Assembly (NCBI GenBank): GCA_904066235.2
Contig: CAJFCV020000006.1
Span: 806,001-870,000, forward strand
Direction: 5' to 3'
Origin: Bursaphelenchus xylophilus
Lineage: Eukaryota > Nematoda > Chromadorea > Rhabditida > Aphelenchoididae
DNA length: 64,000 bases
Position 1 is the first letter of the stretch, and each line of letters begins with the position of its first letter. Below are positions 1 to 10,898 of the stretch, one piece after another. The position numbers were made by a program, and so were the translations under genes. The notes beneath the pieces were generated by a model, which had not been told where the DNA came from, made no database searches, and saw only the letters and a program-made list of their open reading frames with translations.

Positions 1-296
1 TTTAATTGTGTCGAAAAATAAAAAAAAAAAAAAATCAAAAAATAAAAAAAAATTTTAAATCGAAAAATCAAAAAAAACTTAATTTTTTGAAAAAAAAATG
101 AATTGTCAAAAAATTAAAAAAGATTTTTCTAATCGTCGAAAAATCAAAAAAAAATTAATAAAAAATAAAAAAACCCAAAAAATAGAAAAAAATAATTTAA
201 ATCGAAAAATCAAAAAAAAATAATTCCCTCTGAATTCCATACTCCGTACTTTACCCAAAAACCCTATCTCAACTCAAAACAAAAAATTTTACTCAC
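1..296. other. AT-rich intron of ect-2
   Basis: Sequence following the donor at 295-296 (minus-strand GTGAGT). It is dominated by poly-A tracts with a loose TCGAAAAATCAAAAAA repetition on the plus strand. No exon or site was recognised. Confidence 0.6.
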
Positions 297-3200
297 CACA
301 ACCGTGTCGTTGAAGAGGAAGAAGCTGACCACCTTCCCCTTCAATCGAGCCATCATTCCGCCGGCGCCCAGTACAAACAAATCAATTTTCTGGATGAACT
401 CTCTGGACGATTGGACATAAGTTGTCTGAAATTTTAATTACAATTACTTTCGGCGCAAAAAAACCAAAAAAAAAAATTTTTTTTTTTGAGAAATTTTTTT
501 TCATTTTCTCGCTAAAAAATCGATGCACACCTATAAACCGACTAATTCTGTCTTCTACTTTCTCCACGCACCTCAATTCCATCGAAAAAACCAAAACATT
601 TGACCAAAATCTTCACAATTTATCAAAAACCCGCCAAAACAACCTAAATCAATATAAAATTCCAATTTTTCCCCCAAAAATCTCAAAACCAACTAGCCAA
701 CCATTCATCACATCCTTTTTCCAGCCCTACACTTCCTCCTCATCCCCAAAACAACCCAAAAAACCGACCGGGAATCCTTCAATATCGTTCGCAATCTGCA
801 TGAATCCCGAGTATTGGTCGGTCATTTGTCGGCGTTTGTTGGACTTGGTGAGGACCTCGTCCACGGACTGGATGGCCTTTTCCAGCCATTGGTAGTCGGG
901 GTTGTTCTTGTCCGTGGCTTTGCGCAGCTCTTTCAGAAGCAGTATGACCGAGGGCAGTCGTTGGACGGGCCGGATCAGCATGTCGCGCAGGCTGCATTTC
1001 CTGCATGCTGGGTTGCTTTCCAGCTCCTGGAATGGACTGAATTTAAAGCAGCATCATTCAAACGCTTCTACTTTTCAATTCCAAACCATTACACCCACAT
1101 TTTCCACCATTTTTCAGTCTCCAAAATTCGCCTACCTTCATAAAACTAGCGACTTTTGGGTCGAGCAAAATCGTGTCCAACGACGCCTTCGCTTGGTCGT
1201 ATGAGTTCATGTACGACACGTAATGGTCGATCAGTGCATCCTTGGGGGTGGCGTACACCTGGCCCACCAGCTTGTTTTCGCGCCACTCTCGGAAGTCGCG
1301 GCCCGCCAGCGCCTTAAGCGAGCCCAAAATGTTGGAATGTACGTGGTATAAGGGTTCTATTCGCGAGAACAACGTGTTCAGATCGCGTCTCGAGACCAGA
1401 TCGTCCGGTCGCGACTCCAACGGCTGTTTGAAATTCTGAAAATTGAGAATTTTCGACGGTTCTTATCAAGAATCGAGCAATATACCTAAAATCCAAAAAA
1501 AAAAATCAAAATTTAAAAAAATTACCGTAATGATAAGACTCAAAATGTCGACGTAGTTCTGCTCCGTGTCCAGCAGTTCCGTGAACACCTTGAATCTTTT
1601 AGTTTTGGGCAGCTGGCCGTTCCCATCCAGCTGATCCGCCGATCGGTCCAGAAGGCCGGATCCGCTGTTCTCGAGGTTGTCCAAAGACGACCTAAAACAA
1701 CAAAAATGAATCCTAGACACATTTAATAACCTTATCCAACAATTTTAACCCCAACTTCGCGTTATATTTTATCAAAAAATCGCAAAAAAATTTGCTGCCC
1801 CGGGCGAGGATCGAACTCGCGGCCTTCAGATTATGAGACTGACGCGCTGCCACTGCGCTACCAAGGCACCTGTTCGAAGGCTCTTTCTTTCCGAGTAAGA
1901 GACAAACGGCGGGTTTTCGGACCTTGTAAAGCTGGTTCGGACCAAAAAAAAACTCAAAAATCTGTGATATGGCAAGGGGAGACCAAATTTTCATACTAGA
2001 AAAAATATTGTAGACATCATACCAAATATTTATTTACTGTTTTTTCTAAGAATTACTTCAAAAATCAGCTATTTTGCCCTCTTTTTTCGATCCTACCATA
2101 AAAAACAAAAAGAAAATCGCCGTAAAGCCTCCAAAAATCCCCAAAAATACTCACTTGGAATGAGATGAGCCGGTGACCTGACCAAACGAGGCGGCCGAGG
2201 TGCTCGCGACATTCGTCGAGGGCGCCGTGGCGGCCGACATGGGCGAGTTATTGGGGTCTGCGATCGTGTTCAAGGCTCTGCGTCGCTGGAATGATTGGGC
2301 GCTGAGGGTGTTGGCCGACTGCTCCGTGAATTGTGAGTTGGCGGTCAGGGTTTTGTTGGGTGAGATGGGCATAGGGTTGGGGTGGATGTATTCGGTGGCG
2401 CGGCGGCCAATCTTGATCGAGCGATTGAACCACTAAAAAATTTTTGAAAACCAAAGTAAAAAACCAACATAATACTATACAATTCATCTTGCACAACTGA
2501 AAACATCATTTTGCCTTAATTACAGGGGTTCCTTTAAAAACTTTGAGAGTTTTCTGAAGTTTTTGTGTTTCAAATAGCTTGTTTGAGGAATGTTTAAGTT
2601 AGTTTGTAGGTTTTATTTGTGTTTAGAAGGATTTTTGTGCCATTTTAAACGTTTTCAATGGCCACTCGAAACTACCAACCTTATTTCAGGTATTTCTCCG
2701 CCAATAATGCATCAATTTCTATAAAATTTATATCAAATTGAAGCTGAGACACCCCATTTCTTGTCCACCAAGTTTGATGTGTCTACGTTCACGGAGGCAC
2801 CCGTACTGACCTTTGACATTTTTTATTCAAATTTTTGAGCCCGAAATCGGAGAAACATAGCGAACCTCATATATGTAGCAGATTTCGGGCTCCAAAACTT
2901 GGAATGAAGATGTCAAAGGTCAATACGGGAGCCTCCGTGAACGTAAACACATCATACTTGGTGGACAAGAAATGGAGAATGTCTCAGCTTCAATTTGGTA
3001 TAAATTTTATAAAAATTGGTGCATTATTGGTAGAGAAATACCTGACACAAGGTTGTCAGTTTCGAGTAGCCATTAAAAACGTTTAAAATGGCACAAAAAT
3101 CCTCCCAAACACAAACAAAACCTCCAAACTAACTTAAAGATCTCTCAAAAAGCAATGTGAAACACAAAAACTTCGGAAAACCCGCAAAATTTTTGAAGGA

Positions 3201-6200
3201 ACCCCTGTAATTAGAGAAAAATGATGTTTTCAGTTATGTAAGACGAATACTCCCGAATGCCAGGAAACCCTTTAAATGCCCTTTTAAAAGTATAATCTTG
3301 AGAAAAACAAAAATCCGGTCCAAAAGGCTCAAAAATTCGGTTTAAGCAAATACCGTCTGCATCGTGATGTCCGGGGGGAACACAAAAAATCCGAAAAAAA
3401 CGTCTAAAACACCAAATTTTAATTGGTAAAAATGTCTAGTGTAATATAAAAATGCCTCAAAACCTTTGAAAAAATGTAAACAAACATTCAAAGATTTCCT
3501 TAAACGCCATAATAACAATAAACAAGACGTATAACCACCAAAATTTCCATCAATTCCAAAAAAAAAAATATATTATACTAGACAAAAATCGACAAAAAAC
3601 TTCAAAATTCCCTTCAATCCTGCTGAATTCCTCCCATATTTATCATTTTCTCGCCAAAATTCTCCCGTCACAACCTCAGGGTTCAAAAAAACAAGCTCGT
3701 TTTTCAGGTAATCAAGACATTTTTCGTCTTTTTGATCTTTCAAACCTTGAGGCTCAAAAAAATCGAAAAAAACCCCTTCGGGGTTGAAAGTTTTGACAAC
3801 ATCCCGTCATGCCGCGAATCTCCGAGAGGGATGACAAACGGATAAACGCGAAAAAACAGGCCGTTTAGGTATTCCATAACATTTTTTGGGGCAAATTAAT
3901 CCGTCTTATTGTGAGAAAACCCCTCAGGGCTTGTTTATTGCATGCTCGAGCGCACTGAGCGTTATTCAGCCAACGGCAAACCGAATATTACGATTTTCGC
4001 AACAAAAAACAGGCCGTAATTTTGACATTTCGCGAAAAAATTGAGAAAAAATGAAAAATTTCATCAAAAAATGGCTAAAACAAGGTAAAAATTACCAAAA
4101 CAGCCCTTCATTTGATCAAAAATAAAACAATTATTCCATTTACAAACATGTCGCGCCCAAAGAACATTGTTTTACCCTTTAAAAATACAAAAATTTTTTG
4201 AATTTTTCAAAATTTTACTTAAAACACTATAAAAGTATCAAAAATCGATATAAATCGACTAAACTCTAGAAAAATATGTATGGTAAAGTCAAAAAAATCA
4301 CCCTAATTCTCATTTTTGCCCTCTTTAATGCCAATAAATACCAAAGACTCCATTAAAATCAAGATTTTTTCGAGTGCTTACCTCTGGACTAACATAAAAC
4401 ACCTTATCCCCGGGCCGTCGATGTTGGATGGCGGTTTCTTCGTCCGGGAACAGGACGTGTGTGGCTTCGACTTGATTTACAATAATGGCGCCTGAAAATA
4501 AAACGCAAAATAAAACTTATTTCGCCACAACTTATCTTACACATCAAGGATAAGAAAAAATCTCCAAAAAAACCGAATTTAACCTCGCTTACCATTGTCT
4601 TTCGCCATGGCTTTCAATTTTCCAATCTCATGGGGGTTACTGAATCCTTTCAACGCTATTTTGAGGCCAACAAAACATCGGAGTCGGAACTGATCGATGA
4701 CGTCGCGGGGTTGGAAATTCTCGTCATCCCGCTTCGACCAGCAAAATTCCAAGAAATCCATGGATAAGATGGTGGAGTCAACACTGCAGGCGTCCTGAAA
4801 CCGAGAAAAATAACAAAAAATATTGAAAAATCAGCTTGAATTTGAGAAAAATTTGAAAATCTATCTATTTCTTGATGGAAATGGATATGAAAGCAATATT
4901 TAGGCTTCCCAGTTCTTCAAATGATAATATTTACCTTCAAAAAGGCATTCATATCAAAACTATCATCAAAATCGATCTAAAAAATGGCATTTCAGCCAGC
5001 AAAAAAACATTATTTTAGGTTCAAAACAAGGCAAAGCCAAAAAAATTGAATTTCCAAATAAAAATTTCTTTCATGACTCTTTAAACTTTGGTTATAAGCA
5101 ACCCCAGACCACATACTCTCCGGAAATACCCAAAACCCGGAACAATTTATCCAAAAAATTACCAAAATGACCTTATTTTTAGGCTAACACATGGTCAAAA
5201 TGGCCATTTTCTTTCAAATCAACATTTTTTGTTCCTCAACCTCTCCAAACTTGCATGATATTTGGTGCAGGTGACATTGGCTGCCACTAAAATGTCCTTA
5301 TGTGTGAATTTTCCGCGTGCGCTTCCGTTCATGAAGTGAATTAGGTCCACACATCGTTTCACTTCATCACCCGAGAACCCACTCATCGAAAACCGCATTC
5401 CGCGAAGGCTTTGCGTGTAGACTGGACGTCGCTTCTCGATGGTGGGGATCTTCTTATCGCCGGCACATTGCAGAATCAATGTGGGGCCCAAAATCAGACA
5501 GTCGGCTTCGGAGAGAGCGAAGAAAATCGGATCGTCGAAACGCCAACAGAGAAAGGTCACATTAGAGTCGTTGACGTGATCCGCGCCCGTGTCACTATAA
5601 ACAACTTCGCAGTCCATCTTGTTCTGAAAAATTCAAGGTTTTAGTCAAATTTTTATCTAGTGTAATACAAAACATTTAAATTTTGAAAGAAAATTTGGTC
5701 AAGAGAAGTCGTACAATCCTGCAAATATCGCGAAAAACTACTTCTTTCTCCGAAAAAGGTCAAATTTGCCAATTTTTACCTAGTATAATATAATAAAATT
5801 CAAGTTCATAGCCGCAAAAGCTAACAAATAGCTTGAATATGCCATGAACGACTCAAAAATCACAAAAAGTCATCAAACCCATGCTAAAAAACATAAAAAT
5901 TTGTCATTTTTCACCTACTACAATATAAATTTTTCTCAGTCACCGTCAAAAAAACTCATCCCAGACCAAAGACAAGCCAAAATTTCTCTAAAACTTGCAA
6001 AATTACAAAAAAAAACCATGCTTACCAATACATTTAGGACGATTGATCCGTTTGGAGGCATAACTCCAACCACACAAACCTTTGGCTTGACATCCACATC
6101 CAAATTGTCCTCACCACTTTCTTCTAGGACTGAAAAAACTCACTTTATAAACATCAAAGCAAAAGCTGGAAAATTTTCGTTTTAGCACTGAGAACCTATA

Positions 6201-6825
6201 TTATCCATGGCAAAAAAATCGTACTCGGCAACGTGTTCCATCTCATTAAACTGCGCCTACTCATCTCCGGAGGCCACCACTCACCTCACCGTGTCTGACA
6301 ACGAATGCCCCTGAATTCGGAGAGAGTTCAAACCTTTTCGAAATCTTCACCTACATTTTATTCAAATTTGATGGGAAGACTAAAACAACAAGCAAGAAAT
6401 CAAACCGAACTCTGATAAATCGCCATCTGCAAGCTATGCGCAAACAAAAAAAGGATGTTGTCTTTGTCGGGGATAATAATTAGCACCCATCCGACGAATT
6501 CCCTCGCGTCTTGTGGGCTCAGACCCGAATAAATATGATTCAACAAAATTTACAACGCCCGCTAAGCCGTAAATATTTCCCAGCTATTCTCTACTATACT
6601 TCCGACAAATACAAGCATTATTCGCTCCGGATTTCCGCAAACCTCTCGATTCGTGGACCTTCACCTTGATGTTGTACCTAAAACCGGAAAACAATGAAAT
6701 TAAACTCTCACCTGTGGGGATGTGATGTGTCACAAAATGCGACGTCCTGAACCGCTGCACGTGGGTCATGTTCAGGTCGATTACGCCTTCAAATTCTACC
6801 TGTCCATTCAAGCCTTGGCAATCCC
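297..6825 (-). CDS. ect-2: ECT2-type Rho guanine nucleotide exchange factor (BRCT-BRCT-DH-PH), partial at both ends
   Basis: Activator of RhoA for cytokinesis and cortical polarity in animals (family knowledge). Exons read on the minus strand: 6825-6712, 6128-6026, 5623 to about 5230, 4976-4935, 4794-4593, 4491-4382, 2432-2156, 1691-1526, 1435-1136, 1026-769, 425-297; the gene continues off the left edge. All joins agree in phase except the 3' end of the 5623 exon, whose donor is unresolved. The first BRCT domain lies around 5.2-5.6 kb (RPVYTQSLRGMRFSMSGFSG, aligning to human RPLYCTSMMNLVLCFTGF). The second ends across the 4382/2432 junction (KVFYVSPE-WFNRSIKIG). The DH domain runs from TELLDTEQNYVDILSLIIT to MLIRPVQRLPSVILLLKELR, the signature helix. 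The PH domain starts with SFFLFNDTVV. The 15-residue DH-PH spacing after EGFP matches human ECT2. The 6825-6712 exon is assigned only by phase and position, and the start codon was not found. The stop is outside the window. Confidence 0.93.
1796..1867 (-). tRNA. tRNA-Met (CAT), elongator type, inside an ect-2 intron
   Basis: Reading the minus strand from 1867, the acceptor stem GCCTTGG pairs with CCGGGGC (two G-U pairs) next to discriminator A at 1796. The anticodon arm contains CAGTCTCATAATCTG with anticodon CAT. The T arm has GAGTTCGATCCTC, and the D arm has the A-box-like TAGCGCAGTGGCAG. Overall it matches the animal elongator tRNA-Met pattern. The length is 72 nt with no intron. A run of seven T follows immediately (1783-1789 on the complementary strand), which fits a Pol III terminator. 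It lies in the intron between the ect-2 exons 2432-2156 and 1691-1526, in the same orientation as the host gene. Confidence 0.96.
2482..3248. mobile_element. 767-bp foldback (long inverted repeat) element in ect-2 intron
   Basis: Two arms of about 370 bp are near-complementary along their length. They start with ATTCATCTTGCACAACTG on the left and end with the complement of ATTCGTCTTACATAACTG on the right. Shared internal words include ACAGGGGTTCC, GCCATTTTAAACGTTTT and TTGTCCACCAAG, each present in both orientations. The arms meet at about 2853-2881 around the word GATTTCGGGCT. No coding sequence is visible, so this looks like a non-autonomous foldback or MITE-type insertion. It occupies the 1.95-kb intron between ect-2 exons 4491-4382 and 2432-2156. 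Confidence 0.85.
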
Positions 6826-7445
6826 CTAAAACATGGTCAAGTGTAAGAAAACTGGCCTCAAAACCACGCAAAAAACAACAATCGCGACGCGAACCAAGTA
6901 AATATAGTCTGCAAACAGTCTGGGTCAGCTGTAAACTGCGTCAAACAACATGAATATCCACTCGAACCCCTGCAAAACCCGCCGATTCCAAAGTGATAGG
7001 GGTCTGATCTCAAGTGCAAGACGAAATCCCTAATCTGATCGGAATTCGAAAACAAATTGGTTGGAGCTCCATTCTGGGGACAAAAGACGAATGTCGTGCG
7101 ACTGATGGAAATCTTTTGTGCAAAAAATTTCGAGCCAAAAGCGGGAAAAAGCGAAAATTCGCCGATTCGAATCGCGCGAATCCCGCCAAAATGTCGAATG
7201 CGCAAATTCACTCGGTTTGGGGGTGCGCAAGGTCGGATGGTGAGAGCCAACGAGGAGGAAGTTTGGGAGAGTGACCACCTGTTGAATCATAGCGCTAAAA
7301 ACGCCTGGACAGCAAGGGTTCCACCCTTTTCTTCGAGATCAGATGCTGATGAATAAGATCGCGGAATATTGATTGTTTCCTTGATGAAAACCGAGATTTT
7401 TGCGATTAATAGTGCGAATATGAGCAGGGTTTTATAATCTCAAAG

Positions 7446-7451
7446 TTTATT
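7446..7451 (-). terminator. Candidate polyadenylation signal of the maoc-1-like gene
   Basis: TTTATT on the plus strand, which is AATAAA on the gene strand. It lies about 95 bp beyond the stop codon at 7547-7549. Placement is reasonable for a nematode 3' UTR. No transcript evidence. Confidence 0.45.
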
Positions 7452-7546
7452 CGACAATTTCTTTGGGGTTTGGGGAGAAAAACAATAAATTATATTAACC
7501 TAGATACATCTGAATGAGCTTCCGAAAATTGCCTCCTTTTCCGGGT

Positions 7547-9636
7547 TTATGGTTTCAAATCCACGTAGGATTCGGAGAGAACGACTGAATCGGTCTTCAG
7601 ATCCTGAAAGAACTCGATTTAGATCAACATCAGTTACAAAAAATTTCAAATTCAAGGTCAAGATGATGTTACACTAGCAGAACTTACTACCGCTTCAAAA
7701 TGAATGCGGCCAGCATTCCCTTTCCACGTTTTGATCGCCAAATGAGCTCCAGGGAGGAGTGGAGCACTGAATTTGACTTTGATCGACTTCATTTTTGAGT
7801 AATCCTGCTCGGAATATTCGTTTAAAATCATTCTTGCGGCCACGCCGAGAGTGCAAAATCCGTGCATAATTGGTTCTTCTAGGCCCAAATTTTGCGAAAA
7901 TTCCGGATCAATATGAAGTGGATTTAAATCTCCGGAGGCTAGACGGTAAATGGAGGGCTGAAACGATGCAAAATACATTATTGTAGAGACAAAATGTTTA
8001 ATAGTCATCATGGATAATATTAGGTGAATATCTCGAACTGTAGAGCTCGGATTTGGCTAAAATTTTGCATACACAATCTAAATAGGGCTCTCATCGACTT
8101 CAATTTTTTTTACTTTCGACTTGCCGTTTCAGCGGAGAAATTTAACGATCTTTGCCGGCGAGTGACCATTAAAAATAAGGAGAGCGGTCAGAGAAATTTT
8201 AAAATTTTTGTCCTTCTCACCAAATTATCGTCCAATTCCTCCTCGAGAATTTTGTCCGGCTCCGTTTCGGGAGTTTTTTCAGTTGGAATGACGTCATTCG
8301 ACCAAATCAATCCCTTTGAATTGTAATGATTGAGTTGCCATATAAGGAATTGAAGATAAGCCAATTTTTCGTTGGTCTCATTGTCATAGCAGGTGGCTAA
8401 CAATAATTTTTTTTCAATATGAGATCCTTAACTTTACCTTCACACAAAATGGCCATGTGTCTTCCGCGTTGGAGCAAGTCCACGACTTGCGACTCGGTCC
8501 TGATCCCTCCTTCTTTGGGGATCGGCTTGAAGAACTCGATATATTGTTCGCCATGCAGAGTTCTCCTCAAATCGTAGCCAATTCCCGGGCAATTCTCCAG
8601 ATCCAAGGCGCTCAGAGAGGAGCGGGCGCAAAATGTGGGAAAGACTTGGAATTTTGGGTGATTTTCGTAGATCAAATGGAGCTCGCGGGAACGGCGGGCT
8701 CCGACTGAAAAAATTGAAAAATTAAAAGTTCAAAATTTTGTCATGTTAGATCCAAAATGACGAAATTGGGGCGTCAAAAATCAAAAAGTAAGATAATTTT
8801 AAAAAATAAATTTTTGAATTTTTTTCGACCTGCGCCCGACCTTCAACTTGAAACTGATTAGATTTTGATGAAACTTGGTACATTCTTAGACTAGGATTTT
8901 ATAAGACACACTAGAGATTTCGCTCTCATGCTTTGCCAAAACAAACCGAGATTTTTTAATTCGAAAATTTAAAAATTTAAAAAAATTTGGGAAATTTTTT
9001 TTTATTTTTTTTTAAGTTCTTAGCTCTGCTAGGCAGAGACAATTTTTTCAACGATATTTAGGGCCAAACCTAGACTCATAAGCCAATTTCAAGTCAACGT
9101 AGGGCGCAGCTCGGAGAAAATTTTTTTTAAAATTCTGGCCAAAAAACCGGAAATTATAAAGTCAATACATATTGCTACATCTGTAAAGACCGTTAAAAAT
9201 ACTAGAGTCGTCTTAAAAAATTGTAATCTAAATCTTTATCAAGTTTCACCAAAAAAAAATTAAAAAATTTTTTTGATTTTTCCACTTTTTCCTCTCTAAA
9301 CTCACTTCCAATGGCATAGTAAATCGCCTCTTTGGCCCCATGCTCCTCCACCACAGTCTCCCTCTCCCATTCCGGCAGTCGTTTCAGGTCATTCAATTCG
9401 CTCATTTTCACCAATCCCGCTCCCAGCGGTCGTCCAGTCGAGTAGGGAGAGCGGGCACAACAGATGACTTGCGAGGGAAAAACCCATTCCAAAACGCCGC
9501 GTGATAAGGCTGGAAAAATCTTGAATAATGGGGCGAATTATGGGCTGACCGCTTCTTATCTTGTTACAAAAATGTTGATAAATTGGTGATGAATCGTAGA
9601 GAGAAAAAAGGTGAAAAACAGAGGCAACTTACTCAT
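7547..9636 (-). CDS. maoc-1: MaoC-like 2-enoyl-CoA hydratase 2 (peroxisomal beta-oxidation type)
   Basis: Hydrates trans-2-enoyl-CoA to (3R)-hydroxyacyl-CoA in peroxisomal beta-oxidation, like the hydratase-2 unit of human HSD17B4 (family knowledge). Six exons: 9636-9633, 9509-9306, 8704-8438, 8396-8221, 7957-7688, 7603-7547. They total 978 bp (325 residues plus stop) with every junction in phase. The first exon holds only ATG plus one base. The N-terminal half carries KEAIYYAIG and LRRTLHGEQYIEFFKPIP, matching the human LHGEQYLELYKPLP segment. The C-terminal hot-dog fold carries YRLASGDLNPLHIDP, containing the catalytic Asp and His, then EEPIMHGFCTLG. The protein ends in YVDLKP, so no SKL-like peroxisomal targeting tripeptide is seen. 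An alternative start is the Met in VKMSELNDL. It sits between ect-2 and the MFSD8-like gene, all on the minus strand. Confidence 0.93.
8705..9305. repeat. Degenerate inverted-repeat element in maoc-1 intron 2
   Basis: The intron holds CGACCTGCGCCC plus ACCTTCAACTTG near 8828-8853, and the roughly complementary CAAGTCAACGTAGGGCGCAG near 9091-9110. Between them are GATTTTGATGAAACTTGG and GCTTTGCCAAAACAAACCGAGAT, which resemble the interior of the about 450-bp family B elements seen elsewhere. It is probably a decayed non-autonomous transposon. Boundaries are approximate. Confidence 0.45.
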
Positions 9637-9853
9637 TTTTTCGAAGAGAATATACCACACGATAAAATTTTGGGATCGAAAATAATTTTTTTGGATTTTT
9701 GAAATTTTCAAAATAAAATTTGCATAAATTTTGGATGAATTTTTTTGATGAAAAGGTCAACAAAGTGTAATCAATTATTAAAAAAATTGTTATTTTAAAA
9801 AAATTATTAAAAAAATTTTTTTCTTTGAAGTTTTGGAAAAGGTTCCTTATTCT

Positions 9854-10056
9854 GGGGCCAATGCGCTATCTGAAAGTTTGCTGAAAATTTTAGGGCGCAG
9901 CTCGGAGAATTTGCACGGGCGCAGCTCGCGTCTTGGGCGCAGCTCGAAAACAAGCGGAAACTTAGCTCCGGCGAACTGCGAAACGTTGTTTTCCGAGCTG
10001 CGCCCTACCATTTTCAGCTAACTTTCAGCAAACTTTCAGATAGCGCATTGGCCCCT
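9854..10056. mobile_element. Small MITE with GGGGCCAATGCGCTATCTG ends
   Basis: The left end GGGGCCAATGCGCTATCTG continues with AAAGTTTGCTGAAA, and the right end is its exact reverse complement, giving terminal inverted repeats of about 33 bp. The interior holds three closely spaced copies of GGCGCAGCTCG, plus its complement CGAGCTGCGCC near 9995. There is no coding capacity. Confidence 0.85.
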
Positions 10057-10519
10057 GGCAACAACAAAGGTACTCCGCGAACTGCGCCCAAGCTTGGGCA
10101 CTAAAGTTGGGAAAAAACGCTTCGACCTAGCTGGCACTGAATTACTATAATAGCTCTATAGTTTTAAGGGTACCTACGAAGGCTGTGACGACTCATTTAG
10201 TTCCATACGGAGGCAATGAGTCTAGTTAGTGTAAAATCAAGGCTACAGCCGTTTTTGAAGGGTAAAGTGGTACGTAAAAAAGAAGGTACCTCGCTAACTC
10301 AATCCACTGTTCGGGCATTGACAACGATGAATGGAGCGTGTAGGCTAAATTTGGGCTAATTCCGACCAGTTTCCGCAAAGTTATAAGTTGTGGCCAAAAT
10401 AAGGAACTTTTACCGAAATTTTATTATTTGAAAAATTCTAAAAATTTACATAAATAGAAAATGTAAAAAAATCAAAGATCTACCGATACGTAGCGCAGAG
10501 CAGGCGGATGCCAAAAAAA

Positions 10520-10790
10520 AGTTGTGCCCACGAGGCCTGGCAAAGTCGTCGGATGGTCGGCGGACGCTCGGCGAAGGCTCGGCGGAGGCTTGCGAAGGCT
10601 TGCAGTATATGTCCACTTTTTCTGATTTTGGATATTATGAGCGTTAGTTTTCTTTACCATGAGTTATTGGAAAAAAGAACAAAGTTTGCGGCAAAAAAAC
10701 GAAGATCCGTAACTTTTGCCTAGATATTATTGATGTGAGAACATGTAAAATATACCTCAAAATATTATAGGTGATAAGCTATCCTAGGAC
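10520..10790. repeat. Dispersed repeat, copy 1 (mate at 53510-53790)
   Basis: The words GTGCCCACGAGG, CGGCGAAGGCTCGGCGGAG, AACGAAGATCC and ATATTATTGAT appear in the same order as in a second copy at 53510-53790. The two differ by scattered substitutions and small indels. No terminal inverted repeats were recognised and there is no protein match. Confidence 0.75.
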
Positions 10791-10898
10791 CCGACTTTTT
10801 TTTAAATATTTTTATAAAAAAATCGTTCTCAAAATTAACAACGATTGCTATTTACACAACAAAAAATAATTTCACAATCAAAAAAATCTCGTTTTTTC

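Larger units (their letters stand above)
9637..10898. other. Intergenic region between MFSD8-like and maoc-1-like genes
   Basis: About 1.26 kb lying downstream of the MFSD8-like stop and upstream of the maoc-1-like start. It contains a small inverted-repeat element (9854-10056) and a dispersed repeat (10520-10790), listed separately. The 10080-10390 stretch is unannotated sequence without an exon-like pattern. No promoter motif was recognised. Confidence 0.5.

Noticed and set aside
6826..7546. Possible operon linking the maoc-1-like gene and ect-2
   Set aside because: The gap may be short (at most about 720 bp, less if ect-2 begins upstream of 6825), but the ect-2 start and any trans-splice acceptor could not be identified, so no operon is claimed.
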